44,738 bases of DNA from assembly GCA_946500295.1 (NCBI GenBank), contig CAMMVF010000019.1, forward strand, positions 1-44,738. Direction: 5' to 3'. Position numbers and translations under genes: made by a program. This DNA is from an uncultured Clostridia bacterium (GTDB lineage: Bacteria > Bacillota > Clostridia > Oscillospirales > Acutalibacteraceae). Shown here piece by piece: positions 20,032 through 29,347 of the stretch; within the stretch, counting starts at the first letter, position 1, and each line of letters opens with the position of its first letter. The notes below the pieces were generated by a model that did no database searches, was not told where the DNA came from, and worked only from the letters and a program-made list of their open reading frames with translations.

Positions 20032-20702
20032 TATTGTAGGAAAATGTCGCAATAAAGTCTAAGTAAACAAGATGGAAAGCACATAAATTATAGATTGACA
20101 GAGATTAAAATAAGAGCAGAGTAATTAAACGTGGGGAGTTGAAGTTTCGGTCAAGGTCGCAAAGCGGCGTTTCCTTAGCTCGTGCTACTGCACAGCTTCA
20201 GTTTAATCTTGTTAAAATTTGAAGTAAAGCTCTTTTTTAAAGACGCCTTTATCCCGTTTAAAGATTCTTACCTTTTATGGGGTAGCTGTTTCTTTGGGTT
20301 TGGCAGAGCCTTTGGTCGCCGGCGGCAAATGCCGGTGCCGAAGGCACTTTTGTCCTACGTGCGTCTGCACTGCTATCGTATAAACCTGTACCAATTACGG
20401 GTCTATATCCTTTTTCGGTTTTTTGTCGGCAAAAATCCCTTTGTTCAAGCGCCCGGCAGGTGGTAAATTGTTCGGCTGTGCCGAACAAGAGGGGAAAGCC
20501 TGCAAGAGAGGCTTTCCCCTGAAAGGGGCTGTTAATGCGACAGCTCCTTTCAGTTTGCCTAAAATTCCATATTCCTTTTTTTCTCCCAAAATATCGCAAA
20601 ACAAATTATTATTCTCACTCAAAATCTGACAGATTATTTTTATTAACGGTGATATCATAATAGCTGTAAGGACAAGCTATAGAGAGGATTCGGAGGTGCA
20701 AC
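20032..20702. repeat. Long intergenic region with a cluster of strong hairpins
   Basis: No credible gene is seen in this 670-bp gap. It holds three perfect or near-perfect hairpins in 84 bp: TTGTTCGGC/GCCGAACAA (20468-20488), GGGGAAAGCC/GGCTTTCCCC (20491-20519), and a 12-bp stem with one G-U pair (20521-20551). Two smaller ones lie at 20322-20333 (CGGCAAATGCCG) and 20335-20347 (GTGCCGAAGGCAC). Frames across this stretch are low-complexity shadows. A structured RNA or a dispersed palindromic element is possible; none of the hairpins is followed by a T-run on the plus strand. Confidence 0.5.
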
Positions 20703-21521
20703 ATGCTGTTTCAATCTAAAGATGAAAACAAGCTATATTATCTTTCAATTTCACAAATTAATCAAAACCGCTTTCAACCGAGAGCCGATTTTAATCGAGA
20801 GGAGCTTATGAAGCTCGCTGAGAGTATAGAAAAAAACGGTCTCATACAACCAATAGTTGTGCGCCGAATCTCACCGGACGGATATGAGCTGGTGGCAGGA
20901 GAAAGGCGGCTTAGAGCCTGCGTAATGGCGGGTATATCCAAAATTCCCGCAGTAGTAATGAATTGTTCTCAACGCCAAAGCGCAGTGCTGGCGTTGGTGG
21001 AAAATATACAGAGAGCCGATTTAAATATGTTTGAACAGGCACGAGCTATCAGGAGACTTCTTTTAGATTGCAGAATGACCCAGGAGCAGCTTGCAAATAA
21101 GCTTGGAAAAACACAAAGTACAATAGCAAATAAGCTCAGAATTCTGCGTCTTGAGGATGAGGAGCAGGAGCTGATACTTAAACTCGGACTTTCCGAGAGA
21201 CACGCAAGATTATTCTTAAAGCTGGAAGGCAAAAGCCGTATTGAATGTATAAAAAAAGCTGCAAAATACAGTATGACAGTCGCTCAGACAGAACAACTTG
21301 TTAATACCTATCTCACATCCGACCACGAGCCGAAGCATAGACCAAGAATGATAATAAAGGACGTGAGAATATTTATGAATACAATAAATAAGGCTCTGGA
21401 GACCATGAAGCTCAGCGGTGTAAATGCCGCCGTGCTGAAAAAAGAGAGTGAGGAATACATAGAATACACGGTAAAAATTCCAAAGTCCTCTTCTCCTGAC
21501 CGTTTTAAACGGTCAGCTTAA
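20703..21521 (+). CDS. noc: Nucleoid occlusion/ParB-like protein Noc
   Basis: A 272-residue ParB-family protein lying between rsmG and parA, the place of noc in Firmicutes. It carries the CTP-binding motifs VAGERRLRACVMAG and ALVENIQRADLNMFEQA, then a helix-turn-helix (MTQEQLANKLGKTQSTIANKL). In B. subtilis Noc binds its own sites and the membrane and keeps the division septum off the nucleoid. It is the more divergent of two ParB paralogues here and lacks the N-terminal ParA-stimulating KKGGLGKGL segment that parB has. ATG follows GGAGGTGCAAC. Noc, rather than a second ParB, is an inference from position. Confidence 0.85.
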   Translation: MLFQSKDENKLYYLSISQINQNRFQPRADFNREELMKLAESIEKNGLIQPIVVRRISPDGYELVAGERRLRACVMAGISKIPAVVMNCSQRQSAVLALVENIQRADLNMFEQARAIRRLLLDCRMTQEQLANKLGKTQSTIANKLRILRLEDEEQELILKLGLSERHARLFLKLEGKSRIECIKKAAKYSMTVAQTEQLVNTYLTSDHEPKHRPRMIIKDVRIFMNTINKALETMKLSGVNAAVLKKESEEYIEYTVKIPKSSSPDRFKRSA

Positions 21522-21579
21522 AATTGCGTACGACTAATTTATTCATACCCATTTCCTTATCTGAACCCTTATGCAAAGA

Positions 21580-21607
21580 ACCTCGACACATAATGTCGGG
21601 GTTTTTT
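21580..21607 (+). terminator. Terminator after noc
   Basis: A 9-bp stem ACCTCGACA/TGTCGGGGT (one G-U pair) with a 5-nt loop is followed by a run of six T. It separates noc from parA, so parA and parB have their own promoter. Confidence 0.85.
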
Positions 21608-21631
21608 GCTATGTTTCACGTGAAACATAGC
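21608..21631. promoter_or_regulatory. parS: parS centromere site upstream of parA
   Basis: The core TGTTTCACGTGAAACA (21612-21627) is flanked by GCTA and TAGC, making a perfect 24-bp palindrome. It is the second parS in the window and lies about 300 bp before parA, immediately after the noc terminator. Confidence 0.95.
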
Positions 21632-21651
21632 AAAGGCGGAAATATATTATA

Positions 21652-21761
21652 ACAAAGTCGCCGATGTCCTCCACTCTGTAGGCGGCGGGGAACATTCAGC
21701 CTTTTGGTGAGGTTTAGTCCCCCATCGAAATCCTGAGGAGCAAAGATCCCCGGCGACAGTT
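21652..21761. repeat. 110-bp repeated element, copy 1 (noc-parA gap)
   Basis: This segment aligns without gaps over 110 bp with 26481-26590; I count 25 mismatches (about 77 percent identity). The best-conserved stretch is CCTGAGGAGCAAAG near the right end. A 7-bp outer stem GTCGCCG (21657-21663) with CGGCGAC (21751-21757) and an inner stem TTTTGGT (21702-21708) with ATCGAAA (21724-21730) can form. Both copies follow directly after a terminator. It could be a small RNA or a dispersed element; I do not recognise it as a known riboswitch. Confidence 0.6.
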
Positions 21762-21846
21762 GGAATCGTCACAGACGTGATCAAACGAGCTTGTCACGCT
21801 TTGCTTCGATTTAAAAAAAGTACTTTAAAACCAAGGATAAAAGTGA

Positions 21847-21852
21847 TATAAT
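21847..21852 (+). promoter_or_regulatory. Possible parA promoter (-10 element)
   Basis: A TATAAT lies about 70 bp before parA. The matching -35 (TTTAAA at 17 bp) is weak, so the call is tentative. Confidence 0.35.
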
Positions 21853-21924
21853 AAGAAGGCCAAGTTAAATAAAAATTATATATAGATATAGTTTTAGATT
21901 AAGAAAATAAAAGGAGGAGCAAAG

Positions 21925-22692
21925 GTGGCGAAGATTATAGCTGTAGCCAACCAAAAGGGCGGAGTCGGCAAGACTACCACAGCAGTAAATTTATCGGCAG
22001 CTCTCGGTATAAATGGTAAAAAAACTTTGTTGATAGATATAGACCCCCAAGGAAACGCCACAAGCGGAGTAGGAATTGACAGACGACAGGTGGAAAAATC
22101 TACATATAATATATTGGTCGATGGAACAAAGGCATCTGAGGTAGTAGTTCATACAGCTTATAAATGCTTGGATTTACTCCCATCCAGCTTGGATTTGGCG
22201 GCCAGTGAGATAGAAATTATTGATAAAAAACACAGAGAGGCAATACTTAAAAATGCGGTAAACCCGATAAGAGGGGAGTACGATTATATTATCATTGACT
22301 GCCCGCCGTCATTGGGACTGATAACCACAAACGCCCTTTGCCTTGCGGATACACTCCTTGTCCCCATTCAATGTGAATACTACGCATTGGAGGGACTTTC
22401 ACAGCTTATGAATACTGTTCGCCGTGTAAAGCGACAGTACAACGAAAGACTTGAAATGGAGGGAGTTTTGCTGACTATGTATGACGGCAGGCTCAACCTC
22501 ACTCAACAGGTTGTAGAAGAGGTAAAGACCTATTTTCCCAGAAAGGTGTTTGCAACCGTAATTTCCAGAGGTGTTCGACTTTCGGAGGCTCCGAGCTTCG
22601 GACAACCGATAATGTATTATGATAAATCCTGTAAAGGAAGCCAGGCTTACATGGAGCTTGCACAGGAGATAATAAATAAGAATAAAAGTTAG
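21925..22692 (+). CDS. parA: Chromosome partitioning ATPase ParA (Soj)
   Basis: A 255-residue ParA with deviant Walker A QKGGVGKTTTAVNL, switch LIDIDPQGNATSGVG, and Walker B DYIIIDCPPSLGL. It binds DNA nonspecifically as an ATP dimer, and with ParB/parS moves origins apart; in Firmicutes it also modulates DnaA. Start is GTG with AGGAGGAGC upstream. parB follows after 11 nt in one operon. Confidence 0.97.
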   Translation: MAKIIAVANQKGGVGKTTTAVNLSAALGINGKKTLLIDIDPQGNATSGVGIDRRQVEKSTYNILVDGTKASEVVVHTAYKCLDLLPSSLDLAASEIEIIDKKHREAILKNAVNPIRGEYDYIIIDCPPSLGLITTNALCLADTLLVPIQCEYYALEGLSQLMNTVRRVKRQYNERLEMEGVLLTMYDGRLNLTQQVVEEVKTYFPRKVFATVISRGVRLSEAPSFGQPIMYYDKSCKGSQAYMELAQEIINKNKS

Positions 22693-22703
22693 GAGGGAGA
22701 TAA

Positions 22704-23570
22704 ATGGCAGCAAAAAAAGGAGGCTTGGGAAAAGGTCTGAGCGCTATATTTATGGAGAACGAAAGCGAGGACAGCAGCTCGACAGTTACCTTGAAAATAT
22801 CCGAGCTTCAGCCCAACAGGCAGCAGCCGAGAAAAGAGTTTGATGAGAAGTCGCTTGCAGAGCTTGCTGATTCCATATCTCAGCACGGAATATTGCAGCC
22901 GCTGCTTGTGCGCCCGCTCCTCGACGGAGGATATCAGATTGTAGCAGGAGAGAGAAGATTTAGGGCGGCAAGAATGGCAGGACTTACGGAAGTTCCGGTT
23001 GTCATCAGGGATCTGTCAGACAGCGAGACCATGCAGCTTGCGCTGATAGAAAATCTTCAGAGAGAGGATTTAAGCCCGGTTGAAGAGGCAATGGGCTATA
23101 AGAAGCTTATGGACAGCTACAGCCTTAGCCAGGAGGAGATAGCCAGAGTAGTTGGAAAATCAAGACCGGCGATAGCAAACTCTCTCAGGCTTCTGTCGCT
23201 TCCGGATGAAGTATTAAAACTCATATCTGACGGCAAACTGAGCGCAGGTCACGGAAAAGCGCTTTTAGCATTTAAAAATGAGTATGAGATGGAAAAGGCG
23301 GCACATCTGGCAGCAGCGGAGGATATATCGGTTCGTGAGCTGGAGAGAATGGCAAAACGAAGTAATAAGTCCGCAGAGCAGGAAGCTGAAAAGTCAAAGC
23401 CTGAACGAAAGATGAGCTACTACAGCGAGGTTGAGCTGGCGCTTAGAGAGCATTTGGGAAGAAAAATAAAGGTAAGCGGCAGCGACAAAAAGGGCGTGCT
23501 CGAAATTGAGTTCTACGGCAGAGATGATCTGACAAATATAGTGAAATTATTAGATAAAGGGGAAGAGTGA
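22704..23570 (+). CDS. parB: Chromosome partitioning protein ParB (Spo0J)
   Basis: The 288-residue CTP-dependent clamp loads at parS and spreads along DNA. The N-terminal GGLGKGLSAIF segment is the ParA-stimulating motif. VAGERRFRAARMAG and ENLQREDLSPVEEA are the CTPase motifs, followed by the parS-reading helix-turn-helix (LSQEEIARVVGKSRPAIANS) and a C-terminal dimer domain. AGGAGG lies 7 nt before the ATG. serS starts 1 nt after its stop codon. Confidence 0.97.
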   Translation: MAAKKGGLGKGLSAIFMENESEDSSSTVTLKISELQPNRQQPRKEFDEKSLAELADSISQHGILQPLLVRPLLDGGYQIVAGERRFRAARMAGLTEVPVVIRDLSDSETMQLALIENLQREDLSPVEEAMGYKKLMDSYSLSQEEIARVVGKSRPAIANSLRLLSLPDEVLKLISDGKLSAGHGKALLAFKNEYEMEKAAHLAAAEDISVRELERMAKRSNKSAEQEAEKSKPERKMSYYSEVELALREHLGRKIKVSGSDKKGVLEIEFYGRDDLTNIVKLLDKGEE

Positions 23571-23571
23571 G

Positions 23572-24858
23572 ATGCTGGACATTAAATTTTTGAGGGAAAA
23601 CCCCGAGATTGTAAGGGAAAACATTAAAAAGAAGTTTCAGGACAAAAAGCTTGTACTTGTAGATGAGGTAATTGAGCTTGATAAAGAGATGAGAAAGGCA
23701 AAGACAGAGGCAGACGGCCTCAGAGCAAACCGCAACAGGCTTTCAAAGCAGATCGGCGCCTTAATGGCTCAGGGAAAGCGTGACGAAGCTGAGAGCACCA
23801 AGCAGCTCGTTAAGGAACAGGGCGATAAGCTTTCGCAGCTCGAAGAAAAGGAGAGAACGCTTTCCGAGGAGATTAGGAAGAGAATGATGATTATACCGAA
23901 CATCATTGATCCCTCTGTTCCGATAGGAAAGGACGACAGCGAAAACGTAGAGATAAAGCGCTACGGCGATCCGTTTGTTCCGAATTTCGAGATACCCTAT
24001 CATACGGACATTATGGAAAAGCTAAACGGTATAGACCTCGACAGTGCAAGAAAGGTTGCAGGCAACGGATTTTACTATCTTATGGGCGATGTTGCCAGAC
24101 TTCATTCAGCAGTTATATCATACGCCAGAGATTTTATGATAAACAAGGGCTTTACCTACTGCGTGCCTCCGTTTATGATCAGGAGCAATGTCGTTACAGG
24201 CGTTATGAGCTTCGATGAAATGGATGCCATGATGTACAAAATTGAGGGAGAGGATCTCTACCTCATCGGCACAAGCGAGCACTCGATGATAGGAAAGTTC
24301 ATAGATACAATAAATGACGAAGCAAGCCTTCCCTACACCCTCACCAGCTACTCACCTTGTTTCCGAAAGGAAAAGGGAGCTCATGGTATCGAGGAAAGAG
24401 GAGTATATAGAATCCACCAGTTTGAAAAGCAGGAAATGATTGTAGTGTGCAAGCCCGAGGATAGCATGCAATGGTTTGATAAGCTGTGGAGCTATACGGT
24501 CGAGCTTTTCCGCAGCATGGATATTCCCGTGAGAACTCTGGAGTGCTGCAGCGGTGATTTGGCTGATTTGAAGGTCAAGTCGATTGACGTTGAGGCTTGG
24601 TCGCCCAGACAAAAGAAGTACTTCGAGGTGGGCAGCTGCTCAAATTTGGGCGACGCTCAGGCTCGCAGACTGAAAATCAGAGTAAACGGCGAAAACGGCA
24701 AGTATTTTGCACATACTCTGAACAACACCGTGGTTGCCCCGCCGAGAATGCTCATAGCATTTTTGGAGAATAATTTGAACGAAGACGGATCAATAAGAAT
24801 CCCTCAGGCACTTCGTCCGTATATGGGCGGCGCAGAGATAATTGAAGTTAAAAAATAA
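23572..24858 (+). CDS. serS: Seryl-tRNA synthetase
   Basis: A class II aminoacyl-tRNA synthetase of 428 residues that charges tRNA-Ser. The N-terminal long antiparallel coiled coil (about 30-105) recognises the tRNA long arm. Motif 2 is seen in SPCFRKEKGAHGIEERGVYR and motif 3 in LNNTVVAPPRMLIAFLE. It starts 1 nt after parB, so it is co-transcribed with parAB, and the coupling of serS to parB is common in Firmicutes. Confidence 0.97.
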   Translation: MLDIKFLRENPEIVRENIKKKFQDKKLVLVDEVIELDKEMRKAKTEADGLRANRNRLSKQIGALMAQGKRDEAESTKQLVKEQGDKLSQLEEKERTLSEEIRKRMMIIPNIIDPSVPIGKDDSENVEIKRYGDPFVPNFEIPYHTDIMEKLNGIDLDSARKVAGNGFYYLMGDVARLHSAVISYARDFMINKGFTYCVPPFMIRSNVVTGVMSFDEMDAMMYKIEGEDLYLIGTSEHSMIGKFIDTINDEASLPYTLTSYSPCFRKEKGAHGIEERGVYRIHQFEKQEMIVVCKPEDSMQWFDKLWSYTVELFRSMDIPVRTLECCSGDLADLKVKSIDVEAWSPRQKKYFEVGSCSNLGDAQARRLKIRVNGENGKYFAHTLNNTVVAPPRMLIAFLENNLNEDGSIRIPQALRPYMGGAEIIEVKK

Positions 24859-24859
24859 G

Positions 24860-26417
<1,558 letters not shown>

Positions 26418-26446
26418 ACAATTTAATTATTTTAGATTATGTTTTG

Positions 26447-26475
26447 ACCGGGCTGTTTGTCAGCCCGGTTTTTTA
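26447..26475 (+). terminator. Terminator after guaB
   Basis: A perfect 9-bp stem ACCGGGCTG/CAGCCCGGT with a TTTGT loop is followed by a run of T (TTTTT). Confidence 0.92.
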
Positions 26476-26480
26476 GTATA

Positions 26481-26590
26481 ACCAAGTAGGCGATGTTCCC
26501 GCCTGAGTAGGCGACGGGTTTCATTCAGTTTCTCGGTTAGGTTTAATCCTCCACCGAAACCCTGAGGAGCAAAGCTCCCCTGCGACGGTT
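26481..26590. repeat. 110-bp repeated element, copy 2 (downstream of guaB)
   Basis: Gapless match to 21652-21761. The inner stem here is TCTCGGT (26531-26537) with ACCGAAA (26553-26559): two G-U pairs of copy 1 become G-C or C-G, while one A-U becomes a C-A mismatch. The outer stem of copy 1 is not kept as a 7-bp helix, but an alternative CGCCT/AGGCG hairpin (26500-26513) is present. It follows the guaB terminator by 6 nt. Confidence 0.6.
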
Positions 26591-26600
26591 TAAAAAAATG

Positions 26601-26890
26601 TTATCAACATTATATGCCTCGATGTTGAAAAACTGATTTTGACGCTGCAATAATAATATAAGCAAAAAAATAAAAAAAATCCCCCGAATTAGCTCCAAAA
26701 AAGCCGATTCAGGGGGTAAAACAACGAATTTCAGGTCGAAATTATCAACATTTCCTTAAAAGAAAAAACAAAATAAAACCGCAACATCTTGCGTTTTCCA
26801 CATTACAATTTTATATATGTGGACAAAAAATCTAATATATTGAACAAATTAAAAAAGTTAATAACATTATCCACATTTTGATGTTGATAA
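26601..26890. other. Distal DnaA-box cluster
   Basis: Six 9-mers matching DnaA boxes lie in 290 AT-rich, gene-free base pairs: TTATCAACA at 26601 and 26742 (plus), TTTTCCACA at 26794 (plus), TTGTCCACA at 26818-26826 (minus), the full consensus TTATCCACA at 26867 (plus), and TTATCAACA at 26882-26890 (minus). This is denser than the dnaA-dnaN gap, although it lies about 14 kb from dnaA. It could titrate DnaA or contribute to initiation control. Confidence 0.65.
26662..26716 (-). terminator. Minus-strand terminator within the DnaA-box region
   Basis: On the minus strand, CCCCCTGAAT (26707-26716) pairs with ATTCGGGGG (26681-26689) with one bulged base, and is followed by an eight-T run then TATTTTTTT. 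It may catch transcripts that pass the terminator at 26981-27012. Confidence 0.65.
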
Positions 26891-26980
26891 CTTCGACTTT
26901 CAGCGGTATTTTAATGATTTTTAAGAAAAATATTCGCTAAAAAGTACTGAATAAAAAAGAGAAATCAGTTTTTTCAAAGA

Positions 26981-27012
26981 AAAAACGAGGCTAACAAATT
27001 AACCCCGTTTTT
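26981..27012. terminator. Terminator after the sigma/partner operon
   Basis: The stem AAAAAACGAGG/CCCCGTTTTTT (one G-U pair) is symmetric, so it can work on either strand. It lies 35 nt after the stop of the minus-strand gene at 27047. Confidence 0.8.
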
Positions 27013-27046
27013 TCTATATTGATTTAATTGTCGAAGCTGATAAGGC

Positions 27047-27631
27047 TTATTCCGCAATTTTACAGTTTACAGACTTGCCGTTGTCCTCAACGGTTATCAC
27101 AACGTCCTGACCCTTGTTGTTTTTTGCTTTGTAAATTCCGTCTGTGGTGTAGCCGTCAAGGTCAATGCCGTCGAGCATTTCCTCGTTGTCGGGATCCTGA
27201 GTGATTGTCATTTCTCCGGCGGTATCTCCATCGGAATCAATTTCATAACCAACGCCGTAGGAGTGAGTATCGCCGTCAACCGTTATCTCGCAGTCCTTTT
27301 CGCCCATTTTGAGCTGAAAATCCTCCCCGCTTGCGGTAATGATCTTTTCGCCGGTTTTTTCACTGTATTCCGTGCTTGTATTAAGCTGGGTCTTCTCGCC
27401 GTTTGAATTTACAAACCAAATGATGTTATCCATAATAGCGCCGTCTGTTGCGGCATTTGCAACAACGCCGGTGGTTAGTATTGTGCCAACGCAGGCGGCT
27501 ATTGCAATTATTTTTTTAGCTGGAAAATGCTTTATATTTTTCTTGCCTTTCATTTTAATGGCCTCCATTACTTTGTCCTCGGATGCATGAAGCTCCGAAA
27601 AAGTTTGTTTAAATAATTCTTTATTACTCAT
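27047..27631 (-). CDS. Membrane-anchored protein, probable anti-sigma partner
   Basis: A 194-residue protein with a cytoplasmic N-terminus (NKELFKQTFSELHASEDKVMEAI), one transmembrane helix (about 40-61), and an acidic extracytoplasmic domain of about 130 residues rich in Asp, Thr and Gly. The N-terminal FSELHASE segment resembles that of small Firmicute anti-sigma/DUF4179-type proteins. The start codon overlaps the end of the ECF sigma gene by 8 nt, which is the strongest evidence that it controls that factor. It lacks a zinc-binding anti-sigma motif. Confidence 0.65.
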   Translation of the reverse strand: MSNKELFKQTFSELHASEDKVMEAIKMKGKKNIKHFPAKKIIAIAACVGTILTTGVVANAATDGAIMDNIIWFVNSNGEKTQLNTSTEYSEKTGEKIITASGEDFQLKMGEKDCEITVDGDTHSYGVGYEIDSDGDTAGEMTITQDPDNEEMLDGIDLDGYTTDGIYKAKNNKGQDVVITVEDNGKSVNCKIAE

Positions 27632-28151
27632 CTGTCCAAACCCCCTGTAATTGATCTCTTAGGCGGTTCCTCGCCCGAGAAAGCTGTGTACGTATGGTTG
27701 AAGAATTAGCACCAAGCATTTTTGAAATTTCGTTAACAGAATAATCCTCATAATAGTACATATATACGACTATTCTGTATTTTTTTGGAAGATTCATCAC
27801 CGCATCAAATAAATCACTTTGTTCCCGATTTTCAAAAGCCGGTTTGTCGCTAAGCTCGTCAATCGGAACCGCATGCTTTTTAAATGGTGAAATCAAAAGC
27901 TTTTTGCTTTCGTTTATTGCAACTCTGATGAGCCAGTTGCGAATATGTTCTTCACTTTCAAAGTTTTTGCCGCTGTTGTACAGTTTGATTAAAACATTTT
28001 GCACAACGTCATCTGAGTCTGCCCGGTTTTTGCAGTAATTAAAAGCAATTCTGAATATACTGTCCGAATATTTTAAAGCAACTGCATTAAATTCCTCGTC
28101 CGTCATACGTTCACCGTCCTTTTTCGAGGTTTTGTGTGAAAGGCCTTTCAT
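27624..28151 (-). CDS. RNA polymerase sigma factor, ECF (sigma-70) family
   Basis: A 175-residue ECF sigma. Region 2 is seen in SIFRIAFNYCKNRADSDDVVQNVLIKLY, region 4 in NLPKKYRIVVYMYYYEDYSVNEISKMLG with the helix-turn-helix end STIRTQLSRARNRLR. It directs RNA polymerase to a small stress or envelope regulon. Two starts are possible, each with a ribosome-binding site: ATG 28151 (AAGGA 8 nt upstream) and ATG 28106 (AAGGACGG, giving MTDEEFNAV); the shorter form begins nearer to region 2. Upstream, an inverted repeat GTAAAAT/ATTTTAC lies near 28190-28206. Confidence 0.92.
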   Translation of the reverse strand: MKGLSHKTSKKDGERMTDEEFNAVALKYSDSIFRIAFNYCKNRADSDDVVQNVLIKLYNSGKNFESEEHIRNWLIRVAINESKKLLISPFKKHAVPIDELSDKPAFENREQSDLFDAVMNLPKKYRIVVYMYYYEDYSVNEISKMLGANSSTIRTQLSRARNRLRDQLQGVWTDE

Positions 28152-28306
28152 AAGTAATATCCTTTACGAGGTAAAAATGTCTCATAAAGGTAAAATTTTA
28201 TTTTACACATCTGAGCTGATGATTCATCATTGCTCATATTTGTTATTGTCTGTGTAAGATGGAGTATCGGTGAGGAAACGATTTAATTTGTAAGCATAAA
28301 TAAAAA

Positions 28307-28330
28307 AATCCAATGCCTTGGCATTGGATT
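28307..28330 (-). terminator. Terminator after the tRNA pair
   Basis: A perfect 11-bp stem AATCCAATGCC/GGCATTGGATT with a 2-nt apex is followed on the minus strand by TTTTT. It begins 3 nt after the CCA end of tRNA-Glu. Confidence 0.9.
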
Positions 28331-28333
28331 TTT

Positions 28334-28408
28334 TGGTGACCCGGACGAGAATCGAACTCGTGTTACCGCCGTGAAAGGGCGGTGTCTTAACCTCTTGACC
28401 ACCGGGCC
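28334..28408 (-). tRNA. tRNA-Glu (anticodon TTC)
   Basis: Read on the minus strand: acceptor GGCCCGG pairs with CCGGGTC, the anticodon loop is CTTTCAC (anticodon TTC), the T loop is GTTCGATTC, and discriminator A plus CCA are encoded. 75 nt with CCA. It is second in a two-tRNA transcript with tRNA-Met, 3 nt apart. Confidence 0.97.
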
Positions 28409-28411
28409 TTA

Positions 28412-28488
28412 TGGTAGCGGAAATAGGACTTGAACCTACGACACTTCGGGTATGAACCGAATGCTCTAGCCAGCTGAGCTATTCCGCC
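28412..28488 (-). tRNA. tRNA-Met (anticodon CAT), elongator type
   Basis: Acceptor GGCGGAA pairs with TTCCGCT (G1-U72), D arm GCTCAGCTGGCTAGAGC, anticodon loop TTCATAC in the stem TTCGG/CCGAA, T loop GTTCAAGTC, and encoded ACCA. The paired first base and the absence of three G-C pairs in the anticodon stem argue against an initiator. GGTTCATACCCG resembles B. subtilis elongator Met rather than the lysidine tRNA-Ile. Confidence 0.93.
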
Positions 28489-28519
28489 ACATATATTATT
28501 CGCAGTGCGAACAAGCATT

Positions 28520-28548
28520 ATTATATTATAATGCTGGTGTTTTGTCAA
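28520..28548 (-). promoter_or_regulatory. Promoter of the tRNA-Met/tRNA-Glu transcript
   Basis: Minus strand TTGACA (28543-28548), 17 bp, TATAAT (28520-28525): a perfect consensus promoter. It ends 31 nt before the tRNA-Met 5' end, as expected for a stable RNA transcript. Confidence 0.88.
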
Positions 28549-28691
28549 GGGAAAATTTAATTTTTTTAAAAATTTATCTGTACGTCGTGTATAGGCAGTA
28601 TTTCGATTTTATATGTAATTTGTGCTGATAATTTCTATTGCATAATCCGGGTATTTGTAATAATATATTAGTACGAAATGAGGGGGTAAAT

Positions 28692-29282
28692 ATGGAGTTC
28701 TATATGAAGTACGGCAGCATTGTAATTCGTGAATATAAAAAAACCGACTTAGACCCGGTACATCGTATGTTGTCAAGTCCGCAGGTGTATGAGACTACCT
28801 GTGCTATTCCATATAAATGCAGCCGTATCTATGCTCGTCTTTGGATAGATAACGTAAAAAAGGCGCTGAAAAGAAGGTCTGACTTGGAGTATGGAATTTT
28901 TGACTCTACAAGCGGCGAATATATAGGTAATATTGGTTTAATAGGAATAAGCTACGTCAATAAAAGCGCAGACCTTACATATATAATAACACCGGAATTT
29001 CAGCGCAGGGGCTATGCTGTGAAGGCTGCCAAGCTGATTATAGCCTACGGCTTTGAGAGGCTGGGGCTTATCAGAATACACGCAAAGTGCATGGATTTCA
29101 ACCTGCCGTCAAGGCGGGTGATGGAAAAATGCGGTTTTTCGTATGAGGGAGTGGGTCGCAATGAGATGTTGAAAAATGAGAAAACCTATAACCTGACTCA
29201 CTTTTCCCTGCTTAAACACGAGTACACCTCGCTCAAAGGAAGCGTGTTTTATCCCGATGTTTTCCTGCCTGTTATTAAATAA
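28692..29282 (+). CDS. GNAT-family N-acetyltransferase (RimJ/RimL type)
   Basis: A 196-residue acetyltransferase that uses acetyl-CoA; the RimJ/RimL subgroup modifies N-terminal amino groups or small molecules. Seen are IVIREYKKTDLDPVHRML at the start, the acetyl-CoA pyrophosphate loop TPEFQRRGYAVKAAKLII, and NLPSRRVMEKCGFSYEG, all typical. The ATG has GAGGGGG 5 nt upstream; a 54-nt upstream extension lacks one. It stands alone between terminators and the tRNAs. The substrate is unknown. Confidence 0.88.
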   Translation: MEFYMKYGSIVIREYKKTDLDPVHRMLSSPQVYETTCAIPYKCSRIYARLWIDNVKKALKRRSDLEYGIFDSTSGEYIGNIGLIGISYVNKSADLTYIITPEFQRRGYAVKAAKLIIAYGFERLGLIRIHAKCMDFNLPSRRVMEKCGFSYEGVGRNEMLKNEKTYNLTHFSLLKHEYTSLKGSVFYPDVFLPVIK

Positions 29283-29284
29283 GG

Positions 29285-29335
29285 AAGGGCTGTATCTCAG
29301 CCGTCTGTGTGCGGTTTTGATACAGCCCTTTTTAT
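29285..29335. terminator. Terminator shared by the GNAT gene and valS
   Basis: A perfect 12-bp stem AAGGGCTGTATC (29285-29296) with GATACAGCCCTT (29319-29330) is followed by TTTTTA on the plus strand. It lies between two convergent genes; the minus-strand T-tract is weaker. Confidence 0.85.
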
Positions 29336-29347
29336 AGCTTTAGTTAT

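Noticed and set aside
20258-20658. Minus-strand frames of 87-113 codons in the rsmG-noc gap
   Set aside because: They are built from the hairpin repeats, have no family resemblance or ribosome-binding site, and overlap each other in different frames.
28412-28488. Initiator tRNA-fMet or tRNA-Ile2 for the CAT tRNA
   Set aside because: The first acceptor pair is G-U rather than a C-A mismatch, and there is no triple G-C in the anticodon stem; the anticodon arm fits elongator Met better than Ile2.
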